Assembly: GCA_913048435.1 (NCBI GenBank) | Contig: CAJWWC010000003.1 | Coordinates: 1 to 64,000 of the forward strand | DNA: 64,000 bases | From: an uncultured Flavobacteriales bacterium | GTDB lineage: Bacteria; Bacteroidota; Bacteroidia; Flavobacteriales; UBA7312 | Direction: 5' to 3' | Shown here: positions 37,873 through 45,860 of the stretch, piece by piece | How positions within the stretch are numbered: the stretch's first letter is position 1 | How the letters are laid out: each line of letters opens with the position of its first letter | The notes under the pieces: model-generated | Databases searched by the model: none | Seen by the model: only the letters and a program-made list of their open reading frames with translations | What the model was told of the DNA's origin: nothing | Made by a program: the position numbers and the translations under genes

Positions 37873-39722
37873 TAAATTGTACTAAATAGATATTCTGCTT
37901 TGGTATTATTGGGCTCTATATCTAAAATTCTTATCAAATATAACTTACCTTTATTAAAATCACCATTTAAAATCAGTAAACTTGCCTTGTTGAGTAATGA
38001 TTGTATGTGATAAGGATTCAGCTGTAAGGCTCTATCATAGCATTCCATAGCAGATTGATTTTGACCTTGTTTTAGTAAAACATATCCTAGATTACACCAC
38101 GCACTTTCGTTTTTAGAAAACTGAGCTAAAAGTGTACGGTATTCTTTCTCAGCTAATGCAAATGAATTAATGTTAGAATACATATCAGCTAACTTCAAAC
38201 GAAAATCTAAAACATAAGGTGCTAATTCTACTGCTTTTTGATAATAAAAAAGAGTTTGATTAATTCCTAAGTTCTGATTTTGATGGGCCTGTGCAATTCG
38301 ATAAGCAGTCCAAGCATCGCTATTATCGTATGACATCTTATTTAATTTCAAGTCTCGCAAAGAATTACAAATATTAACTATTGCTAAATAGTCTTTTTTC
38401 AAGAAATATAGATGTATAAGTTCCTTAAATGATTTTTCTAATGATATTCTTTTCAAAAGGTTTAAAGCAGAGTCTAGTAAGTAAGGTTGAACATCGAATT
38501 TTTCATACTGATACAAATAAGCTTTAGCTCTAACTAATTTAGAAGGGTTGGCATTATTTACAGCCTCTAAACCGATGAATTTACCTTTTACAAGAATTGT
38601 ATCTTCAGTATTATGAATGCCAATTTTATGATCGTGTATGCTTACGTGAGGGATATCAATTGTACTGGATGAAGGCATATGACAAGCTATACAATTATTA
38701 TTTTCTCTGAATTCATCCTTGCAATTGTCGTGACAAGACAAACACTTGTCATTAAAAAAGTTAGAACTCTCCTTTTGTACAGAATGATGTGGATTGTGAC
38801 AAGTAATACAATTCATTTCAGAGTTGGTAAAACAAGCACTTTGTTTTAGTCTATCAACATGCGATGCCATTATGAAGGTGTTATCGTCTTCATACCTTGG
38901 CACAAATACAGTCATTACTTCAGACAAGTTCATGCCCGGTTTAAAGTCTAAAAAGCTTTTGCCTTCTGAAAGTACGGTATTTCCCTGTAAATGACAACGC
39001 ATACAAATTTGAAATTGTGCTTCTAAAGACAGTTTTTTAGGATTAACAATCGAGTAATCAATATTAGTTGAAGTATCAACCAATTCGCCATTTAGCATAC
39101 GCTGAACATGTAGTTCTCCAGGCCCGTGACAACGCTCACAATCTATCCCCTCAGGCACGATATGGTATTTATTTTCTGAACCCAAAACAAAATCTGGAGT
39201 TGCATTATGACAACTCATACATTCTAATCCAATTTTCCTAGAGAAACGACTATTGTATCCATCTTCAAATCCAGGAGGAAAATCCAAATGACCATCCTGA
39301 GTATAGTAGGTAAAAGGCATCTGATGAACATATCCTCCTTCTTCCCATAAATGTGAATTGGTATGGTGTCCTGAACCAACAATAAAATCTACATCTTCAA
39401 TACGTTCACCATAATCGTGTAACTCCTTTAATTTCAATATACTATCTTTCCAAAAAGGATAGTAAAGAAAGTGATTAAATGTATCTGTAAGTATTGAATT
39501 ATCAGTAAAAACAGCTTCACTATTTTCTTGCGTAGCTAATGAGATAGACTGCCCCATTCCAGTTTGTACATACGTTTGGTATATATCGTAATGACAGGCC
39601 ATACAACTCTCCTTACCTACATAAGCAACTGTATCGTGGTGATTGAGATAAGTAGTATAAGGCTCTATCCTGGATGAACATGCTTGTAAAGTAATAAATA
39701 AAGATATGTAAATTATTCGCAC
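37872..39722 (-). CDS. Heptaheme c-type cytochrome fused to TPR repeats, lipoprotein
   Basis: 616 residues. The start is a GTG at 39722, inside the end of the upstream GNAT gene; only this start supplies the lipoprotein signal MRIIYISLFITLQAC (acylated Cys15). Seven CxxCH heme motifs lie at residues 40, 168, 195, 240, 305, 327 and 344 (for example CMACH, CERCHGPGELH, CITCHNPHHS), in the style of cytochrome c554/HAO-type multihemes. Bis-His partner candidates such as GSGHHTNSH are also present. From about residue 390 the protein changes to TPR repeats (ALAEKEYRTLLAQF, QSAMECYDRALQLNPYHIQ). It would be anchored in a membrane facing the periplasm and transfer electrons to an unknown partner. No reductase or quinol oxidase gene is adjacent. 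Confidence 0.87.
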   Translation of the reverse strand: MRIIYISLFITLQACSSRIEPYTTYLNHHDTVAYVGKESCMACHYDIYQTYVQTGMGQSISLATQENSEAVFTDNSILTDTFNHFLYYPFWKDSILKLKELHDYGERIEDVDFIVGSGHHTNSHLWEEGGYVHQMPFTYYTQDGHLDFPPGFEDGYNSRFSRKIGLECMSCHNATPDFVLGSENKYHIVPEGIDCERCHGPGELHVQRMLNGELVDTSTNIDYSIVNPKKLSLEAQFQICMRCHLQGNTVLSEGKSFLDFKPGMNLSEVMTVFVPRYEDDNTFIMASHVDRLKQSACFTNSEMNCITCHNPHHSVQKESSNFFNDKCLSCHDNCKDEFRENNNCIACHMPSSSTIDIPHVSIHDHKIGIHNTEDTILVKGKFIGLEAVNNANPSKLVRAKAYLYQYEKFDVQPYLLDSALNLLKRISLEKSFKELIHLYFLKKDYLAIVNICNSLRDLKLNKMSYDNSDAWTAYRIAQAHQNQNLGINQTLFYYQKAVELAPYVLDFRLKLADMYSNINSFALAEKEYRTLLAQFSKNESAWCNLGYVLLKQGQNQSAMECYDRALQLNPYHIQSLLNKASLLILNGDFNKGKLYLIRILDIEPNNTKAEYLFSTI

Positions 39723-40228
39723 AATAACTGAAACATCAATTCATCTTCCCAACCTTTAGGAGACTTATTCCATTTTTTTTTAACACCAATAAGAACAAAG
39801 TCTAAAGCACTAAACAAATTAATACTAGCTTGATTATTAGCAGAAATATTACAATATAACTGATTGAGTTGAAGTTTAAAAAAGGCGTATTCAATAATAA
39901 GTCTTAAAGCTTCCTTGGCGTAACCTTGTCTTCTATTAGACTCTTGTACTATCCAAATTCCTAAACCAGCACGGGCATGCATGGGCTCATAATCAAATAA
40001 ATCTATCGTACCTATGGGAACTCCCTCCTTTTCAATCATCAAACGCAATTGCTTGACCGTAAAAATATCTTGATGAGTATTTTCCAAATAACGTTTTAAA
40101 AGATGTCTTGAAAATGGCTTAAAAGTTTGGCTTATCTTCCATATACTAGAATCGTTTTCCCATTTGTAAAACAAATCTAAATCCTCAGGCTCTAGAGCTC
40201 TTAACCTAATATTTTCGCCTTCTAACAT
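39713..40228 (-). CDS. GNAT family N-acetyltransferase
   Basis: 171 residues of the GNAT fold (Acetyltransf_3/RimL-SpeG group). The N-terminus IRLRALEPEDLDLFYKWEND is typical, and the acetyl-CoA pyrophosphate-binding motif A is NRRQGYAKEALRLII, with the following ANNQASINLFSALDF strand and helix. The acceptor could be a protein N-terminus, a polyamine or another small amine. The gene overlaps dapF by seven bases upstream and the heptaheme cytochrome start by ten downstream, so all three are coupled. Confidence 0.9.
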   Translation of the reverse strand: MLEGENIRLRALEPEDLDLFYKWENDSSIWKISQTFKPFSRHLLKRYLENTHQDIFTVKQLRLMIEKEGVPIGTIDLFDYEPMHARAGLGIWIVQESNRRQGYAKEALRLIIEYAFFKLQLNQLYCNISANNQASINLFSALDFVLIGVKKKWNKSPKGWEDELMFQLLCE

Positions 40229-40995
40229 TTTATTTCACCTTTGAATACACAGTTGTAAGGACCTACTAAATCTATGCTATGATAATGGTCTTTTTTCTCA
40301 AAATTTACTTTTAAATCACCACCCATAGCTGTTACTTCAACCGTATTTTTAGAAATCAAGTTAGCTTCATATGCCGAAAGTACAGAAGCTACAACTCCCG
40401 TGCCACAAGCCAAGGTTTCATCTTCAACTCCCCTTTCATAAGTTCTTACATAAAGTTTATGATCTTTTATCTGAACAAAATTGACATTTGTGCCATCATT
40501 TTTAAATCGTTCATTGTATCGAATTTTCTGACCCTCTTCAAATACATTTACAGATTCTAAATCTTCAACAAACTTGACATAATGTGGAGAGCCTGTATTT
40601 AGAAAAAAGTAATCCTCACCATTTTCTATTTCTTCTACATTTTGCATTCTTAAAGAAATATCAGAGCAAGTCCATGTGGCTAAATGAGGACCATCACAAG
40701 CCAAAAAATGACATTCTTTTTCGAAGATTTTCAGTTGTTTAGCAAAGTCAACGACACATCTACCTCCATTACCACACATAGAACCCAAATAACCGTCGGA
40801 ATTATAATAAACCATCTCAAAGTCATATTTTGTGACATTTTGTAATAAAATAAGACCATCTGCACCAATGCCAAACTTTCTATCACACAAGTTTTGAATA
40901 AATTTTAGATTAGAATCGTCAAAAAATAAGCTTCTGTTATCGATTATAATAAAATCATTACCAGCGCCTTGATATTTATGAAATTGGATATTCAT
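40222..40995 (-). CDS. dapF: Diaminopimelate epimerase
   Basis: 257 residues. It converts LL- to meso-diaminopimelate, the precursor of lysine and of the peptidoglycan cross-link. The two catalytic cysteines are C74 in MCGNGGRC and C197 in LACGTGVVA, and the N-terminus FHKYQGAGNDFIIID is diagnostic. Length is normal. A TAAATTTG box ends only four bases before the ATG, so the transcript is nearly leaderless. It begins the minus-strand series dapF-GNAT-cytochrome-mltG-phosphohexomutase. dapA lies 23 kb away. Confidence 0.96.
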   Translation of the reverse strand: MNIQFHKYQGAGNDFIIIDNRSLFFDDSNLKFIQNLCDRKFGIGADGLILLQNVTKYDFEMVYYNSDGYLGSMCGNGGRCVVDFAKQLKIFEKECHFLACDGPHLATWTCSDISLRMQNVEEIENGEDYFFLNTGSPHYVKFVEDLESVNVFEEGQKIRYNERFKNDGTNVNFVQIKDHKLYVRTYERGVEDETLACGTGVVASVLSAYEANLISKNTVEVTAMGGDLKVNFEKKDHYHSIDLVGPYNCVFKGEIKC

Positions 40996-40999
40996 GCTT

Positions 41000-41007
41000 C
41001 AAATTTA
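41000..41007 (-). promoter_or_regulatory. -7 element of dapF operon promoter
   Basis: TAAATTTG on the minus strand matches TAnnTTTG and ends four bases before the dapF ATG. The expected transcription start coincides with the start codon. Confidence 0.55.
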
Positions 41008-41053
41008 CGCAATACAATTGTATTATGTAAACTTTCATTTTTGTAAAATTTTA

Positions 41054-41083
41054 TTGCTTGTGAATATCAAAACTGTAAATTTG
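41054..41083 (+). promoter_or_regulatory. Promoter of gap
   Basis: TTG (41054-41056), 19-bp spacer, TAAATTTG (41076-41083): a full Bacteroidota promoter match, leaving a leader of about 26 bases before the ATG at 41116. Confidence 0.65.
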
Positions 41084-41115
41084 TAAATAGTAACTAACAT
41101 TTCTTTCACCTCTAT

Positions 41116-42558
41116 ATGAAAGCTGAAAATTACGATAATGAACTATCACTTTGGGTAGACAAAGAAAAAACTACATCAGAGCTATCTAATTTAGTGAGTC
41201 GTTTGATTCTAGAACACTCCACAGAATTAGTTATGTTCAGAAATAGAATGACACACATTACAAAAAGTGAAATATTAAATCTTCATGATTATGCTGCTAA
41301 ATTTGTTAGTCAGGATATTAGTGTTCATCAAACCTTAACTCTAGCCAAAGCCATATTTGAATTGGGTGTTAAAAATGCCAAAATTGATATAGGAAAGTTA
41401 GCATATGAATGGAATAATGAAGGTTTCTCTGAAGATAAAATTAAAGAATTCGTAAAGACTAAATTGTCAGCATTTATTAAAGATGAAAACAACTTAGCTC
41501 CAAAAGACGTGATTCTTTATGGATTCGGTCGTATTGGTAGATTAGTTGCTAGGGAGTTGTTTTTACAAGATAATGCTGGTGGTCAATTAAGATTAAGAGC
41601 TATTGTCACTCGGAGCAATTCTGAAAAAGATATTTCTAAAAGAGCTTCTTTACTAAGAACGGATTCTGTTCATGGAGTTTTTACTGGAACAGTAAAAGAA
41701 AATTTTGAAAATAAAGCCCTCATAATTAACGGACGTTCTGTAAATATGATAGCCGCAAAAAGCCCTGACAAAATCGACTATACTGATTTTGGTATTCAAG
41801 ATGCTTTATTAATAGATAATACGGGTGTATTCAGAGATAAACAGGCTTTGAGTCTACATCTCAAATCTAAAGGTGTCGCTAAAGTATTATTGACAGCTCC
41901 AGGAAAAGGTGTTCCTAATATTGTTTTTGGAGTAAATCATAAAGTGGATATCGATAATACATCAATTTTTTCGGCAGCCTCATGTACCACCAACGCCATC
42001 ACTCCAATCTTGGAAGTTATAGAAAAGCAATTAGGTGTAGTAAGAGGTCACCTTGAAACTATTCACGCTTATACCAACGACCAAAACTTAGTGGATAATA
42101 TGCACAGTAAGTATCGTCGCGGACGAGCTGCTGCCTTAAATATGGTTATTACTGAAACTGGTGCGGGCAAAGCTGTTACAAAAGCTATTCCTTCTTTAGA
42201 AGGAAAACTCACTTCAAGTGCTATTCGCGTACCAACACCAAATGGTTCCTTAGCTATTCTCAATTTAACTTTAGAAAAGGAAACGAACTTAAAAGCCATT
42301 AATGATTTAATACATGATGCTGCATTTGATTCTGAGTTGGTGGAACAAATTCGATTTTCAGTAAATAACGAACTCGTATCATCAGATATCGTCGGCGATA
42401 GCTGTCCATCTATTTATGATAGTCCAGCAACACAAGTTTCCAATGATGGTAAATCTATAGTACTATATATTTGGTACGATAACGAATATGGATACACTCG
42501 TCAAGTACTTAGACTAGCTAAGCATATTGCTAAAGTGCGAAGAAACTGTTACTACTAA
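41116..42558 (+). CDS. gap: Glyceraldehyde-3-phosphate dehydrogenase, long form
   Basis: 480 residues, about 140 longer than the usual ~335-residue GAPDH. The extra segment is N-terminal (about 1-130), helical and without a recognised domain. The NAD(P)-binding start is VILYGFGRIGRLVARELF (from residue 134) and the catalytic cysteine is C290 in SAASCTTNAITP; the catalytic His is in ETIHAYTNDQ. The C-terminus ends WYDNEYGYTRQVLRLAKHI. It interconverts glyceraldehyde-3-phosphate and 1,3-bisphosphoglycerate. This long form is known in Bacteroidota and some other groups; NAD versus NADP preference and glycolytic versus gluconeogenic direction are not resolved. A small membrane protein gene follows by three bases. 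Confidence 0.94.
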   Translation: MKAENYDNELSLWVDKEKTTSELSNLVSRLILEHSTELVMFRNRMTHITKSEILNLHDYAAKFVSQDISVHQTLTLAKAIFELGVKNAKIDIGKLAYEWNNEGFSEDKIKEFVKTKLSAFIKDENNLAPKDVILYGFGRIGRLVARELFLQDNAGGQLRLRAIVTRSNSEKDISKRASLLRTDSVHGVFTGTVKENFENKALIINGRSVNMIAAKSPDKIDYTDFGIQDALLIDNTGVFRDKQALSLHLKSKGVAKVLLTAPGKGVPNIVFGVNHKVDIDNTSIFSAASCTTNAITPILEVIEKQLGVVRGHLETIHAYTNDQNLVDNMHSKYRRGRAAALNMVITETGAGKAVTKAIPSLEGKLTSSAIRVPTPNGSLAILNLTLEKETNLKAINDLIHDAAFDSELVEQIRFSVNNELVSSDIVGDSCPSIYDSPATQVSNDGKSIVLYIWYDNEYGYTRQVLRLAKHIAKVRRNCYY

Positions 42559-42561
42559 ACA

Positions 42562-43140
42562 ATGCAATCCAATATTAACCTCAATCAAAGTACTTTTGTT
42601 CTATACAAATGGTTTAACTCTTTGTTTTTGGGTGTTTCTATTGGTAGTGTATTTACAATTTATGAGCCTTTAGAACCATCTGTTTATTCTTTAGGCGGAA
42701 TTGCTTTGGCAACAGCCATGATAATTATTGCTAAATTTTACCACAAAATCTTAAATACATATTACTTTTTTAGACTTTCGTTAACCGTGGAGCTGATCGT
42801 AATGTTTATGCTTATAGCCTTTCTTATATTTTCATACAGTTACCAAACAGCACTTTTAATATACATAGGATATCAGATAACCTTTATCTTTGGTTCCTAT
42901 TTAGTAAGAGCAGAAACTTTAGTATTTAAACAAGATCACTTACTAACTAAAATAGATATTGCCAAACAAATAGGCTATTTAATTGGTATGGCTCTATCCT
43001 ATGCTTTCTATAAGTTAGTTGAATATTTTGAACTACTTTCTGATAAACAAGAGCAAGTCTATTGTATTCACTTTCTTTTAGTTGCTATCGAGTTAATAGT
43101 TATCATTTTACTATGGAAAGCATTTAATGATAAAAGTTAA
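42562..43140 (+). CDS. Unrecognised multi-pass membrane protein
   Basis: 192 residues. I do not recognise the family. Hydrophobicity indicates about five or six membrane helices: WFNSLFLGVSIGSVFTIY, LGGIALATAMIIIAKFY, FRLSLTVELIVMFMLIAFLIF, a segment around QTALLIYIGYQITFIFGSYL, GYLIGMALSYAFYKLV and IHFLLVAIELIVIILLWKA. Such a plan resembles half of a major-facilitator transporter (six helices), but no MFS signature is visible. No signal peptide cleavage site is seen. It starts three bases after gap and its stop codon abuts the ATG of the trmN6 pseudogene, so it was part of a gap-membrane protein-trmN6 transcript. Codon use and base composition look like those of its neighbours. Confidence 0.8.
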   Translation: MQSNINLNQSTFVLYKWFNSLFLGVSIGSVFTIYEPLEPSVYSLGGIALATAMIIIAKFYHKILNTYYFFRLSLTVELIVMFMLIAFLIFSYSYQTALLIYIGYQITFIFGSYLVRAETLVFKQDHLLTKIDIAKQIGYLIGMALSYAFYKLVEYFELLSDKQEQVYCIHFLLVAIELIVIILLWKAFNDKS

Positions 43141-43841
43141 ATGACTTTTCATTTCAAATCATTTAGTATTAAGCAAGAGCAGTCGGCTATGAAAGTAGGT
43201 AAATATGGTGTTTTAATTGGAGCCTGGATAAAACCTTCATCATATCCACATCAAATACTAGATTTATGAACTGGTACTGGTCTTGTGGCAATTATGTTAG
43301 CACAACGCTTTAAAAAAAGTCAAATACAAGTAATTGACATTGACCAAGCAAGTGCAGAAGGAGCTCTATTTAACGCTCAATCCTCTCCTTGATCATAACG
43401 ATTAAGCATTACTCATTGTGCCTTACAAGATTATAATCCTTCTAACAAATATGACTTAATAAGAAGTAATCCACCCTATTTTAAAAATACCACTAAATCT
43501 CAAGAACCAGCACGAGCGACTGCAAGAAATAATGTTAGCTTGAGTTTTAAATATTTGGTAGAGAAAAGCCACAAATTACTAAATGAAAATGGAGAATTAG
43601 TTTTATTGGTACCCTCAAATGAATTTGAAAATATCAATTCATTAGCTGTAAAATTCAAATTTAAATTAGTAAATTATGCTGGGTGAAAGGTACGCATCAA
43701 AGCCCAATAAAAAGACTGCTTATTATCATAAGTAAAAATGAAGAAGTTCTAGAGGAAGAAAATTTAACTATTATAAATAGTAGACACCTTTATACACAAA
43801 AGTATGTAGATTTTTGTAATGATTTTTATCTTAAACTGTAA
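43141..43841 (+). pseudogene. trmN6: Decayed tRNA1(Val) (adenine37-N6)-methyltransferase gene
   Basis: Reading from ATG 43141 gives a clear TrmN6/YfiC sequence broken by lesions. Intact parts are FKSFSIKQEQSAMKVGKYGV, the SAM motif DL*TGTGLVAIMLAQR, and the catalytic SNPPYF. Lesions: TGA at 43267 (in place of Gly in LDxGTGTG), TGA at 43390 and TAA at 43396 (near a SPW-like position), and a one-base deletion near 43681 after which the last frame reads VKGTHQSPIKRLLIIISKNEEVLEEENLT and ends at TAA 43841. The reading frame is otherwise continuous, so the decay is recent. The intact enzyme methylates A37 of tRNA-Val. The 3' end overlaps the convergent saccharopine-dehydrogenase-like gene by 11 bases. 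Sequencing error is possible but would need four separate faults. Confidence 0.88.
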
Positions 43842-45159
43842 ATTCCTCTTCGATAAAATCTATATCAAACTCTTTTAATCTCTCTAGTATAGGAAGATAT
43901 ATTTCTTTATCAATAGGGATTCTTACACCTGTTTTTGTAATCTCACCATTTAGGATAAGTTCGGTTGCAATAGCAACAGGTAGACCCACGGTCATACTCA
44001 TAGCCGTATTAACTTGGTCTTTACCCCTTAGTACTAAAGAAGATTTTAAATGATAATTAGTATTGTTTAGTGTATAATCAAATAAATGTTGCATTACAAT
44101 CATATCTTTGTCCTCAGATTCTAATGCCCATTTCTGCTCCAATAAATGTTGTAAAACTTGCGCAGGACTACCCTCTTCTAAGCCAATTTTAGTTTGCTCA
44201 AACATGCCAAGCCAAGTTATTTTTTGCATGATAGCATCGTCAACTGACAAGTAGTCTTGAAATTTATCTTCAACAGATTTATTCTTATCGTAAACTAAAA
44301 AAGAATTAGTAAAATCTCGCCAAGTCATTTCATAAAGATTATAAATTTTAAAAGAGTCATCCGTCATACCCATACGTACAAATACGTCCCAAGCCTTAGA
44401 AAAACCTGGTCTTCTTAGCGTACCCCTAAACATAGTAGGTATATTTTCTAGACCATATATTTCTCTATATGATAAAGAATCTCTATTTGCATAAGCTTCA
44501 AAATAACCTTCATCCAAAACTTCAATTAATTCTGTTCTTCTAAATAGCTTATTGTAGGCTATAAATTTGGGCTGGTTATTTCTTATAAATTGGGCCGTAC
44601 CTTGTCCAGCTAAGACAACATTTCTGGGATTCCAAGTGAATTTATAATTCCATGGATTGTTATCATTCTCTGGTGCTACTAAACCACCACAAAAAGATTT
44701 AAAAAGAGTAATTTGTCCGCCCTTAGCTTGAATTTCATCTATTATTTTTTTTGCTGACAAATGATCAATCCCTGGGTCTAAACCTATTTCATTGAGCAAT
44801 AAAACACCTTTTTCCTTTGCTTTTACATTTAAGGCTTTTAGCTCATCAGAGACATAAGAAGCTGTTATCATATTGACACCCTGGATAATACAGTCTTCAG
44901 CCAACAATACGTGCATAGTAGCTGGAAGCATAGACACCACAATATCAGAATATCGAATGGCATCATTACGTTGTTCTACATCAAAGACATCAAACTCTAA
45001 AGCAATACCATTAGGGTGATTATTTACTTTTTGTAATGCAAGATTATAATCATAATCTGCTACTGTTACTTGCCAATTGTTTTCATCAGACTTTTTTAGT
45101 AAATATTTTATTAAAGAAGTTGCAGATAAACCTGCACCAACGACCAATATTTGTTTCAT
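43831..45159 (-). CDS. Saccharopine dehydrogenase-like (LYS9-type) oxidoreductase
   Basis: 442 residues. An N-terminal Rossmann fold (ILVVGAGLSATSLIKYLL) and the LLNEIGLDPGIDHLSAKKIID segment are hallmarks of the saccharopine reductase/dehydrogenase family. The C-terminal catalytic domain contains SFCGGLVAPENDNNPWNYKFTWNPRNVVLAGQG and MTVGLPVAIATELILNG. In eukaryotes LYS9 acts in lysine synthesis via alpha-aminoadipate; in Bacteroidota, which make lysine via dapA and dapF (both present here), a lysine-degradation or related role is more likely. Cofactor preference is not determined. The 3' end overlaps the trmN6 pseudogene. Confidence 0.9.
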   Translation of the reverse strand: MKQILVVGAGLSATSLIKYLLKKSDENNWQVTVADYDYNLALQKVNNHPNGIALEFDVFDVEQRNDAIRYSDIVVSMLPATMHVLLAEDCIIQGVNMITASYVSDELKALNVKAKEKGVLLLNEIGLDPGIDHLSAKKIIDEIQAKGGQITLFKSFCGGLVAPENDNNPWNYKFTWNPRNVVLAGQGTAQFIRNNQPKFIAYNKLFRRTELIEVLDEGYFEAYANRDSLSYREIYGLENIPTMFRGTLRRPGFSKAWDVFVRMGMTDDSFKIYNLYEMTWRDFTNSFLVYDKNKSVEDKFQDYLSVDDAIMQKITWLGMFEQTKIGLEEGSPAQVLQHLLEQKWALESEDKDMIVMQHLFDYTLNNTNYHLKSSLVLRGKDQVNTAMSMTVGLPVAIATELILNGEITKTGVRIPIDKEIYLPILERLKEFDIDFIEEEFTV

Positions 45160-45212
45160 ATCTTCATTAAATGAGTGGCTAATATATGTAAATTAGCAAG
45201 AAAATTTGTCCT

Positions 45213-45599
45213 ATGAATAATAAGCTTATAAGCATTGCGGCACTATTAGCGTTTTTGGCAGTCACATTAGGAGCATTTGGAGCTCATTACCTCAGTGAAT
45301 TGTTATCAACCGAAAAGCTAAATAGTTTTGAAACTGGCGTAAGGTATCAATTTTACCATTCACTTGCACTACTAATTATTGGTCTTAATGACAATAAACT
45401 AAATGCTACTGCGCAAATTGGAAAATTTATGCTTATTGGAATTGTATTATTTTCATTTTCTATATACTTATTGTCTTTACAAGAACTAATTGGAATTAAT
45501 TTATCATTACTTGGCCCAATAACTCCTGTCGGAGGACTTTTACTAATAATTTCATGGCTCATTTTATTTTTTAAAAATTACAAGAAAACACAACTTTAA
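45213..45599 (+). CDS. DUF423 family membrane protein (YgdD-like)
   Basis: 128 residues with four membrane helices. Conserved DUF423 motifs are TLGAFGAHYL near the N-terminus, GVRYQFYHSLALL and the terminal LLGPITPVGGLLLIISW. The family is widespread and uncharacterised; no enzymatic motif is visible. It is a lone gene divergent from the saccharopine-dehydrogenase-like gene by 53 bp and followed by 261 bp of A/T-rich DNA before pckA. Confidence 0.9.
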   Translation: MNNKLISIAALLAFLAVTLGAFGAHYLSELLSTEKLNSFETGVRYQFYHSLALLIIGLNDNKLNATAQIGKFMLIGIVLFSFSIYLLSLQELIGINLSLLGPITPVGGLLLIISWLILFFKNYKKTQL

Positions 45600-45806
45600 T
45601 TTCTTAAAAGACGTTTTTGAAGAAATAATTTACAGACAAAAGAGCTATTTTACATTTATTATTATAAAAAAACTGCTTAATTTTTTAAAAATTTGAAGCT
45701 TATAATTCATTATTTTTAACATCGTTCTAATCTAACTTAGTGTTTTATCTACACACATTTTAAATTTTAATTATTAATATTCTTATCTGAAAAACAACAA
45801 GATTTT

Positions 45807-45837
45807 TTTGGTCAATAGATATAAATTTTAATCTTTG
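45807..45837 (+). promoter_or_regulatory. Probable pckA promoter
   Basis: TTTG (45807-45810) and a second TTTG (45834-45837) are separated by 23 bp, the spacing of TTTG-N19-TAnnTTTG. The -7 box reads AATCTTTG, with one mismatch to TAnnTTTG. The rest of the 261-bp gap upstream of pckA is A/T-rich; I see no other structure in it. Confidence 0.5.
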
Positions 45838-45860
45838 TCAGCCAACAAAACAGTTTAACT

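Noticed and set aside
43267..43398. In-frame TGA and TAA codons in the trmN6 sequence read as possible stop-codon reassignment.
   Set aside because: All other genes in the window use TGA and TAA as normal stops, and the same gene also has a frameshift, so pseudogenisation explains the data better.
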